Notes under the pieces: model-generated
What the model was told of the DNA's origin: nothing
What the model saw: only the letters and a program-made list of their open reading frames with translations
Database searches by the model: none
NCBI RefSeq assembly: GCF_034092415.1
Contig: NZ_CP139304.1
Span: 1,286,001-1,350,000, forward strand
DNA from: Prochlorococcus sp. MIT 1341
GTDB taxonomy: Bacteria > Cyanobacteriota > Cyanobacteriia > PCC-6307 > Cyanobiaceae
Length of the DNA: 64,000 bases
Direction of reading: 5' to 3'
Position numbers and translations under genes: made by a program
Shown: piece after piece, positions 27,877 through 37,510 of the stretch
How positions within the stretch are numbered: position 1 is the first letter of the stretch
Layout: each line of letters starts with the position of its first letter

Positions 27877-29853
27877 ATGTCTAGCTCTTCCAATCAAACA
27901 AGCTCTCGAATAAACACATCCTCTAGGGCAAAAGATCCCTGCTTACGTGTCATTCCTTTAGGGGGTCTTCATGAAATAGGTAAGAACACATGTGTCTTCG
28001 AGTACGGGGATGATTTGATGTTAGTAGATGCAGGACTTGCATTTCCTTCTGATGGTATGCATGGTGTGAATGTTGTAATGCCAGATACAAGTTACTTACG
28101 TGAAAATCAAAGACGAATTCGTGGGATGATAGTGACACATGGCCATGAAGATCATATTGGTGGAATTCCACATCACTTAAAACATTTCAATATTCCGATC
28201 ATCTATGGACCTCGTCTAGCAATGTCTATGCTTCAGGGGAAAATGGAGGAAGCCGGTGTTAGTGATCGTTCCACAATTCAAACTGTAGGTCCAAGAGATG
28301 TAGTCAAGGTTGGCCAAAATTTTTCAGTAGAATTTATACGAAATACCCATTCAATGGCTGATAGTTTTTCTTTAGCGATTACTACGCCTGTAGGAACAAT
28401 TATATTTACAGGCGATTTTAAGTTTGATCATACACCAGTTGATGGAGAACATTTTGATCTTTCACGCCTCGCACATTATGGTGACAAGGGAGTCTTGTGT
28501 TTATTTAGTGATTCAACTAATGCAGAAGTTCCAGGTTTTTGCCCTCCAGAGAGATCTGTATTTCCTTCTTTAGATAGGCATATATCCGAGTCAGAAGGTA
28601 GGGTTATAGTAACTACTTTCGCTAGTTCAATTCATCGAGTTTCAATGATTTTAGAGCTAGCAATTAAGAATGGGAGAAAAGTTGGCTTATTAGGTCGTTC
28701 AATGATCAATGTAATTGCTAAGGCTAGAGAGCTTGGTTATATGCGTGCACCTGATGATTTATTTGTTCCGATTAAACAAATTCGTGATCTGCCAGATCGA
28801 GAAACACTCTTACTTATGACAGGTAGTCAGGGAGAACCTTTAGCAGCTCTTAGTCGTATATCTAGGGGTGATCATCAACATGTTCAAGTAAAGACTACCG
28901 ATACGATTATTTTTTCAGCAAGTCCTATTCCTGGCAATACAATATCTGTTGTTAATACAATTGATAGATTAATGATGTTGGGTGCGAAAGTTGTATATGG
29001 GAAAGGTGAGGGAATTCATGTTTCTGGGCATGGATTCCAGGAAGATCAGAAGTTGATGTTGGCACTAACAAAACCTAAATTCTTTGTGCCTGTGCATGGT
29101 GAACATAGGATGCTTGTTTGCCATAGTAAGAGCGCGACGTCAATGGGTGTTCCTGCAGAAAATATCCTTATTCTTGACAATGGAGATGTTGTTGAACTGA
29201 CATCAGAATCTATTGCAAAAGGAGATTCTGTGAAGGCAGGAATTGAATTATTAGATGCTTCTAGAAATGGCATTGTTGATGCAAGAGTTTTAAAAGAACG
29301 ACAACAATTGGCTGAAGATGGTGTTATTACAGTACTTGCTGCAATAAGTACTGATGGGATGATGGTTGCGCCACCCCGGGTAAATCTCAGAGGTGTGGTT
29401 ACTACTGTTGATGCAAGGAAGATGTCTTTTTGGACTGAAAAGGAAATAGCCTGGGTCCTAGAAAATCGTTGGAAGCAACTTGCACGCCATACTGGAGGGT
29501 CTTCGGCCCCAGAAGTTGATTGGATGGGGGTTCAGAGAGAAGTTGAAGTTGGGTTGGCACGTCGAATACGACGTGAGTTACAGATCGAACCTTTGATTCT
29601 TACGTTGGTACAGCCAGCACCAGGAGGTACAGCTGCATATAAGAGTCGTTTTGATCAAGAAAAAGACCCAAGATCAGTTTCCAAGATCTCACGAAATTCT
29701 CGCTCAGGTCAGACTGCAAATCCTGTAAAGATGGCTACTGGAGATTCTGCACCTTCTGAAAAAGGGGTAGCTAACTCTGAATCGGTCAATAAGGATCAGA
29801 ACGGTGAGGTTTCTACTGGTCGAACACGTCGCCGTAGCTCTGCCGTGGCATAA
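27877..29853 (+). CDS. rnj: Ribonuclease J
   Basis: 5' exo- and endoribonuclease of the metallo-beta-lactamase/beta-CASP family, central to RNA decay and rRNA processing. Metal-binding VTHGHEDHIGG near residue 88, IFTGDFKFDHTP, beta-CASP motifs including TGSQGEPLAAL and FVPVHGEHRML. 658 residues; the last 100 are a low-complexity extension ending in a basic TGRTRRRSS stretch, common in cyanobacterial RNase J. It follows dapA by 79 bases. Confidence 0.97.
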   Translation: MSSSSNQTSSRINTSSRAKDPCLRVIPLGGLHEIGKNTCVFEYGDDLMLVDAGLAFPSDGMHGVNVVMPDTSYLRENQRRIRGMIVTHGHEDHIGGIPHHLKHFNIPIIYGPRLAMSMLQGKMEEAGVSDRSTIQTVGPRDVVKVGQNFSVEFIRNTHSMADSFSLAITTPVGTIIFTGDFKFDHTPVDGEHFDLSRLAHYGDKGVLCLFSDSTNAEVPGFCPPERSVFPSLDRHISESEGRVIVTTFASSIHRVSMILELAIKNGRKVGLLGRSMINVIAKARELGYMRAPDDLFVPIKQIRDLPDRETLLLMTGSQGEPLAALSRISRGDHQHVQVKTTDTIIFSASPIPGNTISVVNTIDRLMMLGAKVVYGKGEGIHVSGHGFQEDQKLMLALTKPKFFVPVHGEHRMLVCHSKSATSMGVPAENILILDNGDVVELTSESIAKGDSVKAGIELLDASRNGIVDARVLKERQQLAEDGVITVLAAISTDGMMVAPPRVNLRGVVTTVDARKMSFWTEKEIAWVLENRWKQLARHTGGSSAPEVDWMGVQREVEVGLARRIRRELQIEPLILTLVQPAPGGTAAYKSRFDQEKDPRSVSKISRNSRSGQTANPVKMATGDSAPSEKGVANSESVNKDQNGEVSTGRTRRRSSAVA

Positions 29854-29871
29854 GATCCGAGAAACAATCTT

Positions 29872-30918
29872 TTAGTAATTCATTGCACTTTGTTGATTGT
29901 TCCTGATCAATGAAACTATTTCTTTATTCCATTTGACTACCCATCCATTAGTTAGGTTAACTGAACCTGGTGCTTGTTGAGCACCGATGCGTCTTGATAG
30001 ATTCATAAGTTTTTTAGAAGTTTGAGATGGCACATTATTTCTTTGTAGCCATAAAGATAATATTTTTGCCCTTGAAGTTTCTGAAATATCAAAGAAAATG
30101 TTCCGAGCTATTCCTTCTGGTTTGAGTCCTGATTGAAGAGCTAAAAAAGTTAATTCATTCTGGTCTTCTTTATAGTTTTTTAATCGATTAGTTAATGAGG
30201 CTATACGTAGACTGCATCCCGGAAAAATTTCTTCAAGGACAGGAATAACTTCATGGCGGATTCGGTTTCTTTTGTATTCTTTAGATTCATTTGAGGGGTC
30301 TAGCCAAATAGGAAGATTCAATTTGGCGCAAATCTCTTGGGTTTCCTGACGACTAAATTCAAACATTGGTCTTACTAAAGTCACATCATTTCCATACATT
30401 TTTTTATCTAATGGCCGCGTTTCTCTTAATGAGCACATTCCAGAAAGGTCTGTTCCTCGTGATAAATTTAATAAAAGTGTTTCTGTTTGATCACTTCCTG
30501 TATGAGCTGTGATTACATGTGAACATTTTATATTTATTTTGGAGAGTTTTTGTATGGTCGAGGCAAGCTGATGATAACGCCAATTTCGTGCAGAGGATTC
30601 ATTTTTAGCTTGATTTAAATTGTCACGATCACAAAAGAATTTACAGTACTTTTCCTTGCACCAATTCTCTAATCCACTTGCAATCTCGGCAGAATAATCA
30701 TGCCACGCATGATCTCCATGCCATATAAATAATTGCCAATTATGTATTCGCCTTAAATCACTTAAAAGCCCAAGCATTGCCATTGAGTCTTGTCCGCCAG
30801 AGATGGCTAACAAAAGAGCTGCTCCTTTAGGTAGTAAATCAGGAGTGGCTAGTAATTTTTGATGAAGCCGCTCATGAAAAGAACTCCATGATTGGCAATT
30901 GGTGGAGGTTGGCTGCAT
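29872..30918 (-). CDS. tilS: tRNA(Ile)-lysidine synthase
   Basis: Converts C34 of tRNA-Ile(CAU) to lysidine so that it reads AUA. N-type ATP pyrophosphatase with PP-loop LLAISGGQDSMAMLG near 36, followed by HGDHAWH and TAHTGSDQTETLLLNL. 348 residues, a little short: the second C-terminal domain of E. coli TilS is not obvious. Convergent with rnj (18 bases apart) and divergent from ycf23. Confidence 0.96.
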   Translation of the reverse strand: MQPTSTNCQSWSSFHERLHQKLLATPDLLPKGAALLLAISGGQDSMAMLGLLSDLRRIHNWQLFIWHGDHAWHDYSAEIASGLENWCKEKYCKFFCDRDNLNQAKNESSARNWRYHQLASTIQKLSKINIKCSHVITAHTGSDQTETLLLNLSRGTDLSGMCSLRETRPLDKKMYGNDVTLVRPMFEFSRQETQEICAKLNLPIWLDPSNESKEYKRNRIRHEVIPVLEEIFPGCSLRIASLTNRLKNYKEDQNELTFLALQSGLKPEGIARNIFFDISETSRAKILSLWLQRNNVPSQTSKKLMNLSRRIGAQQAPGSVNLTNGWVVKWNKEIVSLIRNNQQSAMNY

Positions 30919-31003
30919 GGGTTTCGAGATTTACCCACCTGATGACAGTCTTAAGATATCTGCCTTGTTGAGTGGCAGAATTTCTGTATTCCGTGGTTTT
31001 TTG

Positions 31004-31774
31004 ATGTCTCGTCTTTATCGTTTGCCAGTTTCTCTTAGGGCACGTCTTCAGAAGCGTAGTCTTTTCAAAGTGATTTCAGGGCTTAGTAACTTCAATTCAG
31101 CTTCTGTTGAAATGATCTCCTGGGCCGCTTCTCAGGGCGGTGCTGATTTGGTTGATATTGCATGTGATCCAGATTTAGTTCGGCTTGCAATCAAGACTTC
31201 AAAATTACCTGTTTGCGTAAGTTCTGTAGAGCCAGATCTTTTCCCAAACGCAGTAGCTGCTGGTGCAGCAATGGTTGAAATTGGTAACTTCGACACCTTT
31301 TACCCAGAAGGACGAATTTTTACTGCGAAAGATGTGCTTTCTTTGGCTTTTAAAACAAGAGAACTTTTGCCAGAGGTATTCCTGTCTGTGACTGTTCCAC
31401 ATGTTTTACCTTTAGATCAGCAAGGCCAATTAGCGCTCGACTTAGTTACTGCAGGAGTAGATTTGATTCAAACTGAAGGTGGGACCTCGTCTAGGCCATT
31501 TAGCACAGGCCTGCAAGGACTCGTGGAAAAGGCAGTGCCTACTTTGGCGGCCACGAATGCGATTGTTGATGCTTTACGTTCTGAGGAATGTTTTATTCCA
31601 GTCATGACTGCATCAGGAATCACTGCAGTTACAGCACCTATGGCGATTGCATCAGGAGCAAGTGGAGTGGGTGTAGGGTCATTGATTAATAGATTGGATA
31701 ACCAATTGGCTATGGTTGCAGCTGTTCGAAGCTTGAGAACAGCTTTGATTGATCAATCTCTTATAACAGTATGA
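31004..31774 (+). CDS. ycf23: Ycf23/DUF561 TIM-barrel protein
   Basis: A conserved plastid and cyanobacterial protein of unknown biochemical role. From ATG 31004 (MSRLYRLPVSLRARLQKRSL) it has 256 residues; an open frame extends back to 30899 but overlaps tilS, so the internal ATG is preferred. TIM-barrel features include the repeated FKVISGLSNFN start, VDIACDPDLVRLA, VEIGNFDTFYPEG and a GASGVGVGSLIN phosphate-like loop, recalling phosphate-binding dehydrogenase barrels. Confidence 0.9.
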   Translation: MSRLYRLPVSLRARLQKRSLFKVISGLSNFNSASVEMISWAASQGGADLVDIACDPDLVRLAIKTSKLPVCVSSVEPDLFPNAVAAGAAMVEIGNFDTFYPEGRIFTAKDVLSLAFKTRELLPEVFLSVTVPHVLPLDQQGQLALDLVTAGVDLIQTEGGTSSRPFSTGLQGLVEKAVPTLAATNAIVDALRSEECFIPVMTASGITAVTAPMAIASGASGVGVGSLINRLDNQLAMVAAVRSLRTALIDQSLITV

Positions 31775-31935
31775 GTTCAAGATTAAATATCAGCACATAA
31801 TTTAGATAATCTCTTGAATATTTTATTTTGTAGTAATTAATTTGCTCTAATTTTCATTGTCAGCCTTCTAACAACAGTTATTTCTAAGTCAACATGAGGG
31901 TTACTTTTTCTTTTTTAATAGATTAAAATATTCAT

Positions 31936-33972
31936 ATGTCTAATTATCATCTTGATTCTCCCTATACTCCAAAAGGTGATCAACCTAAAGCGATTACGTG
32001 TCTTGTTGATGGTGTAAATAAAGGCAAGCCATTTCAGACACTATTAGGTGCCACTGGAACTGGGAAGACATTTACGATAGCGAATGTGATTGAGCAAACA
32101 GGACGCCCAACACTTGTGTTGGCTCATAATAAGACGCTTGCTGCTCAATTATGTAATGAGTTGCGTGAGTTTTTTCCGCAAAATGCAGTTGAATACTTTA
32201 TTTCTTATTATGATTATTATCAGCCTGAGGCTTATGTCCCGGTTAGTGATACTTATATAGCAAAAACAGCTTCTGTTAATGAAGAGATAGATATGCTAAG
32301 GCATTCTGCAACTCGTTCATTATTTGAGCGCCGAGATGTAATTGTTGTTGCATCTATAAGTTGTATATATGGATTAGGTATGCCAGCAGAATATTTGAAT
32401 GCTGCCGTGCAATTTGATGTAGGTTCAACACTTGACCTTAGAGTGTCTTTACGAGATTTGGTAAATAACCAATACACACGGAATGATTATGATATTACTC
32501 GTGGTCGTTTTCGAGTTAAGGGCGATGTTTTAGAAATTGGACCTGCTTATGAAGATAGATTAGTTAGGATAGAATTATTTGGTGATGAAGTAGAGGCAAT
32601 TAGATATGTTGATCCTACTACTGGCGAAATCCTTAATAGTTTAGATCATATTAGTATTTACCCTGCAAAACATTTTGTAACTCCTAAAGATCGATTGGAG
32701 GAGGCTATCCAATTAATTCGAAAAGAACTAAATGAGAGGTTAGATTTTCTGCATTCTGAAGGAAAATTACTGGAAGCACAACGTTTAGAACAGCGAACTA
32801 AATATGATCTTGAAATGTTGAATGAAGTTGGATATTGTAATGGCGTAGAGAATTATGCGCGTCATCTCTCTGGAAGAGCTGAAGGATCACCTCCGGAATG
32901 TTTAATTGATTATTTCCCTAGTGATTGGTTGCTAGTTGTAGATGAAAGTCATGTAACATGTTCTCAATTACAAGCCATGTATAATGGGGACCAAGCAAGG
33001 AAAAATGTGCTGATAGAGCATGGGTTTAGATTGCCTAGTGCGGCTGATAATCGGCCTTTAAAGAGTGAGGAGTTTTGGGAAAAGGCTAGACAAACAATTT
33101 TTATTAGTGCAACACCTGGAGATTGGGAACTTGCCATAAGTGATGCCGAAGTTATTGAGCAAGTTATCAGGCCAACAGGTGTTCTTGATCCCTTAATTGA
33201 GGTTAGGCCTACTAAAGGTCAGGTCGATGATCTTCTAATAGAAATTAATTCACGCTCTAAAAAAAATGAAAGGGTTTTGATAACTACTTTAACTAAAAGA
33301 ATGGCTGAAGATTTGACAGATTATCTGTCTGAACATCATGTAAGAGTTCGATATCTACATTCTGAAATTCACTCGATAGAACGCATAGAGATAATTCAAG
33401 ATTTGCGTTTAGGTGAATATGATGTTCTTGTTGGTGTAAATTTGTTGAGAGAAGGGTTGGATTTACCAGAGGTTTCTCTGGTTGTTATACTTGATGCAGA
33501 TAAAGAGGGCTTTCTTAGGGCTCAAAGATCTTTAATTCAGACAATTGGAAGAGCCGCAAGACATATTAACGGTATGGCAATTATGTATGCAGATAATCTC
33601 ACGAAATCTATGGTGAAGGCTATTTCTGAGACTGATCGAAGACGTGCTATTCAACAAGATTATAATAAAGAACATAGCATTATCCCTAAACCTGCTGGGA
33701 AGAAAGCCAATAATTCTATTTTGTCTTTTTTAGAATTATCAAGACGAGTCCAGAAGGACTGCACTGGTAATGATTTATTAGAAATAGTAGACGTTGCAAA
33801 TCAAGTAATAGTCGAACATGACGATGCTGCAATTGCGCTTGAGACACTCCCAGACTTAATCGATAAGCTAGAGCTAAGAATGAAATTAGCTGCTAAAGAA
33901 TTAGATTTTGAAGAAGCGGCTAAGTTGCGTGACAGAATTCGCAAGTTACGGCTCAAAATGTTTGGCAATTAG
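31936..33972 (+). CDS. uvrB: Excinuclease ABC subunit B
   Basis: Damage-verifying helicase-like subunit of nucleotide excision repair. Walker [15 protein letters not shown], the beta-hairpin [18 protein letters not shown] Walker B and motif [11 protein letters not shown] are intact. A C-terminal UVR motif ([16 protein letters not shown]) contacts UvrC. 678 residues, full length. It has its own promoter region of 160 bases with no other gene in it. Confidence 0.98.
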   Translation: MSNYHLDSPYTPKGDQPKAITCLVDGVNKGKPFQTLLGATGTGKTFTIANVIEQTGRPTLVLAHNKTLAAQLCNELREFFPQNAVEYFISYYDYYQPEAYVPVSDTYIAKTASVNEEIDMLRHSATRSLFERRDVIVVASISCIYGLGMPAEYLNAAVQFDVGSTLDLRVSLRDLVNNQYTRNDYDITRGRFRVKGDVLEIGPAYEDRLVRIELFGDEVEAIRYVDPTTGEILNSLDHISIYPAKHFVTPKDRLEEAIQLIRKELNERLDFLHSEGKLLEAQRLEQRTKYDLEMLNEVGYCNGVENYARHLSGRAEGSPPECLIDYFPSDWLLVVDESHVTCSQLQAMYNGDQARKNVLIEHGFRLPSAADNRPLKSEEFWEKARQTIFISATPGDWELAISDAEVIEQVIRPTGVLDPLIEVRPTKGQVDDLLIEINSRSKKNERVLITTLTKRMAEDLTDYLSEHHVRVRYLHSEIHSIERIEIIQDLRLGEYDVLVGVNLLREGLDLPEVSLVVILDADKEGFLRAQRSLIQTIGRAARHINGMAIMYADNLTKSMVKAISETDRRRAIQQDYNKEHSIIPKPAGKKANNSILSFLELSRRVQKDCTGNDLLEIVDVANQVIVEHDDAAIALETLPDLIDKLELRMKLAAKELDFEEAAKLRDRIRKLRLKMFGN

Positions 33973-33989
33973 GTCGCAAATAAAATTCT

Positions 33990-35765
33990 TTAGGATTTAC
34001 TGAGATTTTCTTCTCCAAGGTTAAAGTCTTTATGAATTGCTCTAATGGCTTTTACTCCATTATCTGCTGACACTACGCAACTAGTTCTGATTTCGCTTGT
34101 TGCAATCATTGCAATGTTGATTTCTGCGTTTGCAAGAGCCCGAAACATGCGACCTGCAGTTCCGGGAATTGTTGGCATTCCCGCTCCAACTGCACTGACA
34201 CGTGCAATCCCAGGGCCTTCTTCCAGATGTGAGCCAGGCCATTGGGCAAGTAGAGGCACAAGGGCTTGATCTGCATGTTGTCTATTTTCCGTTTTTAGGA
34301 TGAAGCTAATATCTCTACTGCCATCTTTATGTTGTCTTTCTGATTGAACGATTGCATCTAGACTGATACCAGATTCGGCCATTGCCGCACAAAGTGCCGC
34401 TGCTGTACCAGGTTTGTCTGGTACATGAAGCACACTTAGTTGAGATTGGTTTGTATCTAACGCAACTCCTCGGACCTCTGGGGAGTTCATAGGTATATTT
34501 ATTGGATTTAATTGGATTTGATTTTCTGATAGATCAAACGTTGATGCGACTGCACGGATAGCTTTATTTCCTAACTTCTTATCGATAACACAGCTAACTT
34601 TGACTTCACTTGTAGCAATTAGCCGTAGATTGATACCCTCTCGAGAGATTTTATCGAAGAAACTTGCTGCAATACCAGGTCTGCCCATAATTCCTGCGCC
34701 ATTAATACTGAGTTTTGACATTCCCTTTTCGGTACAAAGATTTCCTCCAATTCTCGCAAGTATTTTTGTGCAAAGTATTTTTGTTTTTTCGAGGTTCTCT
34801 TCAGCAACTGTGAATGTTATGTCATTGCTATTGCCAGCATGTGTTGATTGAATTATGAGATCTACATTCACTCCACCAGTCGACAGTTCTTCAAAAAGCT
34901 TGGCTGCAATTCCTGGTTTGTCTGGGAGGTCCGAAAGTGCGATTACGGCTTGATTTTCTAGAAGTTCTACTCCATCAACCGGGCGCCCTAATTCCAGGCC
35001 CGCTAGACCAATTTCTCGAATGGATTTGCTCGTGAGTTTGGTTCCAGGGTTTTCGCTCCAGCTTGAACGCACAAATAATGTGACTCCATAGTTTCTTGCA
35101 ATTTCAACAGCTCGAGGGTGCAGAACTGCAGCTCCAAGACTTGCAAGTTCAAGCATTTCATCACAACTCACTTCTGTCATTAGTCGTGCCTCTGGAACTA
35201 GACGGGGATCAGTGGTCAGGACTCCAGGAACATCTGTGTAGATTTCACATGCGTCTGCTTTCAAGGCTGCCGCTAGGGCTACTGCAGTCGTGTCTGACCC
35301 TCCTCTACCAAGGGTGGTAATTTCAGCAGTTCCTCTACTACTTAATGTTGTTCCTTGAAAGCCTGCCACGACAACAACTTTCCCATCTTCTAAAAGGTTG
35401 TGTAGTCTTTCAGTTTTAACTTCTAAAATTCTGGCTCTTCCATGCGCGGATTCAGTCACAATGCCAACTTGGGCTCCTGTCATTGAAACGGCTGATATAC
35501 CCAGTTTGTGTAGTGCTATCGAAAGTAATGCTATGGAAACCTGCTCTCCTGTGGAGAGGAGCATATCCATTTCTCTTTGAGGCGGATTTTTACTAATTGT
35601 TTTTGCTAATTCAGTGAGCTCATCAGTTGTACCCCCCATGGCTGAAACAACGATAACTAGATCATTGCCATACTCTTTGCTAGTTGCTATTCGTTTTGCG
35701 ACAGCTTGAATTCGTTCTACGTTCCCAACAGAAGTGCCGCCAAATTTTTGAATTAGTAATGCCAT
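33990..35765 (-). CDS. lysC: Aspartate kinase with four ACT domains
   Basis: Phosphorylates aspartate, entering lysine/threonine/methionine synthesis. The kinase begins LIQKFGGTSVGN and includes VVSAMGGTTDEL and GRGGSDTTAVALA. About 320 C-terminal residues carry two tandem ACT pairs (repeats such as DLPDKPGIAAKLF and HVPDKPGTAAALC, and the paired ATSEVKVSCV/ATSEIRTSCV), the cyanobacterial layout giving concerted feedback by lysine and threonine. 591 residues. Downstream of holA (52 bases) on the minus strand. Confidence 0.97.
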   Translation of the reverse strand: MALLIQKFGGTSVGNVERIQAVAKRIATSKEYGNDLVIVVSAMGGTTDELTELAKTISKNPPQREMDMLLSTGEQVSIALLSIALHKLGISAVSMTGAQVGIVTESAHGRARILEVKTERLHNLLEDGKVVVVAGFQGTTLSSRGTAEITTLGRGGSDTTAVALAAALKADACEIYTDVPGVLTTDPRLVPEARLMTEVSCDEMLELASLGAAVLHPRAVEIARNYGVTLFVRSSWSENPGTKLTSKSIREIGLAGLELGRPVDGVELLENQAVIALSDLPDKPGIAAKLFEELSTGGVNVDLIIQSTHAGNSNDITFTVAEENLEKTKILCTKILARIGGNLCTEKGMSKLSINGAGIMGRPGIAASFFDKISREGINLRLIATSEVKVSCVIDKKLGNKAIRAVASTFDLSENQIQLNPINIPMNSPEVRGVALDTNQSQLSVLHVPDKPGTAAALCAAMAESGISLDAIVQSERQHKDGSRDISFILKTENRQHADQALVPLLAQWPGSHLEEGPGIARVSAVGAGMPTIPGTAGRMFRALANAEINIAMIATSEIRTSCVVSADNGVKAIRAIHKDFNLGEENLSKS

Positions 35766-35817
35766 TTAGGCTGTCAGAGTAGGTGGATTGATTCTTTGAG
35801 TTTGCAAAGAAGATAAA

Positions 35818-36804
35818 TTAAATTGTGCTTAAAAGACCATCTCTAAAAGCATCTTTAGGCTCAATTCCCATTTTGATAGCAGCTTCAATTGATAGCAAGC
35901 GACTTAGCAAAGTTAAAAATAGCTCAGGTGGTTGGCCATTTAGTTGTTTTCGAATCACATAAATACGTTTTGGATTATTAATTCCCGAAGCTTTTGCTAT
36001 AAAGCCTACATCCTTTTCTCCTGCTTTTTCTAAAAGGCTGACCCATAGCCAACCTCTAACCTGGCCAATGAGTGTGGCCACAATTTTTAAGGGTGGTTCT
36101 CCCTTTTCCAGTAATGCATCTAGTAGCGCAATAGTTTCTATTGGTTTGTTTATAAGCAATGAATTGGCAATTTCAATTGCATTTGTAGAAATACCTTCAA
36201 TCAGAGACCGAACCATTTTTGTTGTTATTACTGAGTTCCTTGTTGTTTCCGCATTGAGAGAAAGCTTTTGGAGCTCAGAGTAGATGCGAACACTGTCATT
36301 GCCTATTGCATCAATGAGTTCTTCTATTACATCAGATTCCATTTGAAGGCCAAGCTCTTTCGAAATCCGTTTGATCAGTTCTTGTTGCCCTTGCTTATCC
36401 CATGCAGCAGGAAGGACAAAACTCTTTTCGATACAACATTTTGACTTGATTAATTTTTGTAGTGCTTTAGTCGGTTTTAGCCTTCCATCAGGTTTTTTGT
36501 GATTACTAAGAAGTAAATGATTTTGAACTGAGATCAGTTTCAATGTTTCTTCAAAAAGGATCGCAAGTTCATTGGTGCAGCCATTGCAAAAAGGACTGTT
36601 GTTGAGCCAAATAATTTTGCAACCACTACCTAAAGGTGGAGTTCGAGCTTCTTCCAGCGCTTGGATGGCTTGTTCAGGATTTGTACCTTCTAATCGACTT
36701 AAGTTGATGCTGATCCAGGAGGGGTCAACAGTTGTTTTGATTAGTGTGTTTATGTAGTTTTCTTTCCCTGCGGAGTCGTCTCCCCAGATGAGGTGAATAG
36801 GCAT
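35818..36804 (-). CDS. holA: DNA polymerase III delta subunit
   Basis: Clamp-loader wrench that opens the beta sliding clamp. 328 residues with the delta-type N terminus IHLIWGDDSAGKENYINTL (a Walker-like but degenerate loop) and, later, GQVRGWLWVSLLEKAG, typical of HolA domain III. The family is divergent and the call depends on overall pattern and size. Probably co-transcribed with lysC. Confidence 0.88.
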   Translation of the reverse strand: MPIHLIWGDDSAGKENYINTLIKTTVDPSWISINLSRLEGTNPEQAIQALEEARTPPLGSGCKIIWLNNSPFCNGCTNELAILFEETLKLISVQNHLLLSNHKKPDGRLKPTKALQKLIKSKCCIEKSFVLPAAWDKQGQQELIKRISKELGLQMESDVIEELIDAIGNDSVRIYSELQKLSLNAETTRNSVITTKMVRSLIEGISTNAIEIANSLLINKPIETIALLDALLEKGEPPLKIVATLIGQVRGWLWVSLLEKAGEKDVGFIAKASGINNPKRIYVIRKQLNGQPPELFLTLLSRLLSIEAAIKMGIEPKDAFRDGLLSTI

Positions 36805-36870
36805 TAAATCAGTGGATTGGACGTAGTGATTTCAACTTGCTTAAGCTCATAACTGTAAAACCTGATTTCA

Positions 36871-37509
36871 GTGAAGAGTCCAGATCATCCAATTTTTATA
36901 AAGAGTGTTCAGTTCATTCGAGAGAGGCTGGACTCAACAGGTTTGGATCCATTGCAACAAGAAGTACTTGAGCGGTTAATCCATAGCAGTGGTGACTTTG
37001 CTCTTATGGATTCGCTTCGCTTTAGTGCGTCTTCATGTGAGATTGGTGTAAATGCTTTATTAGCAGGGGCATCGATTCTTGTGGACACGGGAATGGCTCA
37101 TGCAGGCGTAGAGGCTATGGCGAGACGTACTTTAGGTACCTCAGTTTATTGTTCTCTCAACTGGGCAACTGATTTAGATAACGAAGCCGTCACAAGATCT
37201 GCTAGAGGTATGACAATAGCCTGGCAAGAACTTACAAAGAAGTCGGACTTTGGGCCTGCTCCTATTGTTTTAATAGGAAGTGCACCTACTGCGTTAAATG
37301 CATTACTTGATTTAGTTGAAAAAGGCTTTGCAAAACCAAGTTTAGTAATAGGAATGCCTGTTGGGTTTATAGGGGTTTCACAGAGCAAAACAAGATTGGC
37401 TGCTACTGACTTGGCGAATATTCGACTGACGGGGAGCCGGGGGGGTGCAGGGTTAGCTGCAGCAACACTAAATGCTTTGCTTAGAGCAGCATATTTAAAG
37501 ATGAATTAA
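36871..37509 (+). CDS. cobH: Precorrin-8X methylmutase
   Basis: Moves a methyl group from C11 to C12 of precorrin-8X to give hydrogenobyrinate in cobalamin synthesis. Catalytic His in ERLIHSSGDFALMDSLRFS near residue 33, plus DTGMAHAGVEA, IGMPVGFIGVSQSK and the last TGSRGGAGLAAAT stretch. 212 residues, GTG start. With cbiD at the left end this is the second B12 gene in the window. Convergent with mutS, one base apart. Confidence 0.97.
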   Translation: MKSPDHPIFIKSVQFIRERLDSTGLDPLQQEVLERLIHSSGDFALMDSLRFSASSCEIGVNALLAGASILVDTGMAHAGVEAMARRTLGTSVYCSLNWATDLDNEAVTRSARGMTIAWQELTKKSDFGPAPIVLIGSAPTALNALLDLVEKGFAKPSLVIGMPVGFIGVSQSKTRLAATDLANIRLTGSRGGAGLAAATLNALLRAAYLKMN

Positions 37510-37510
37510 T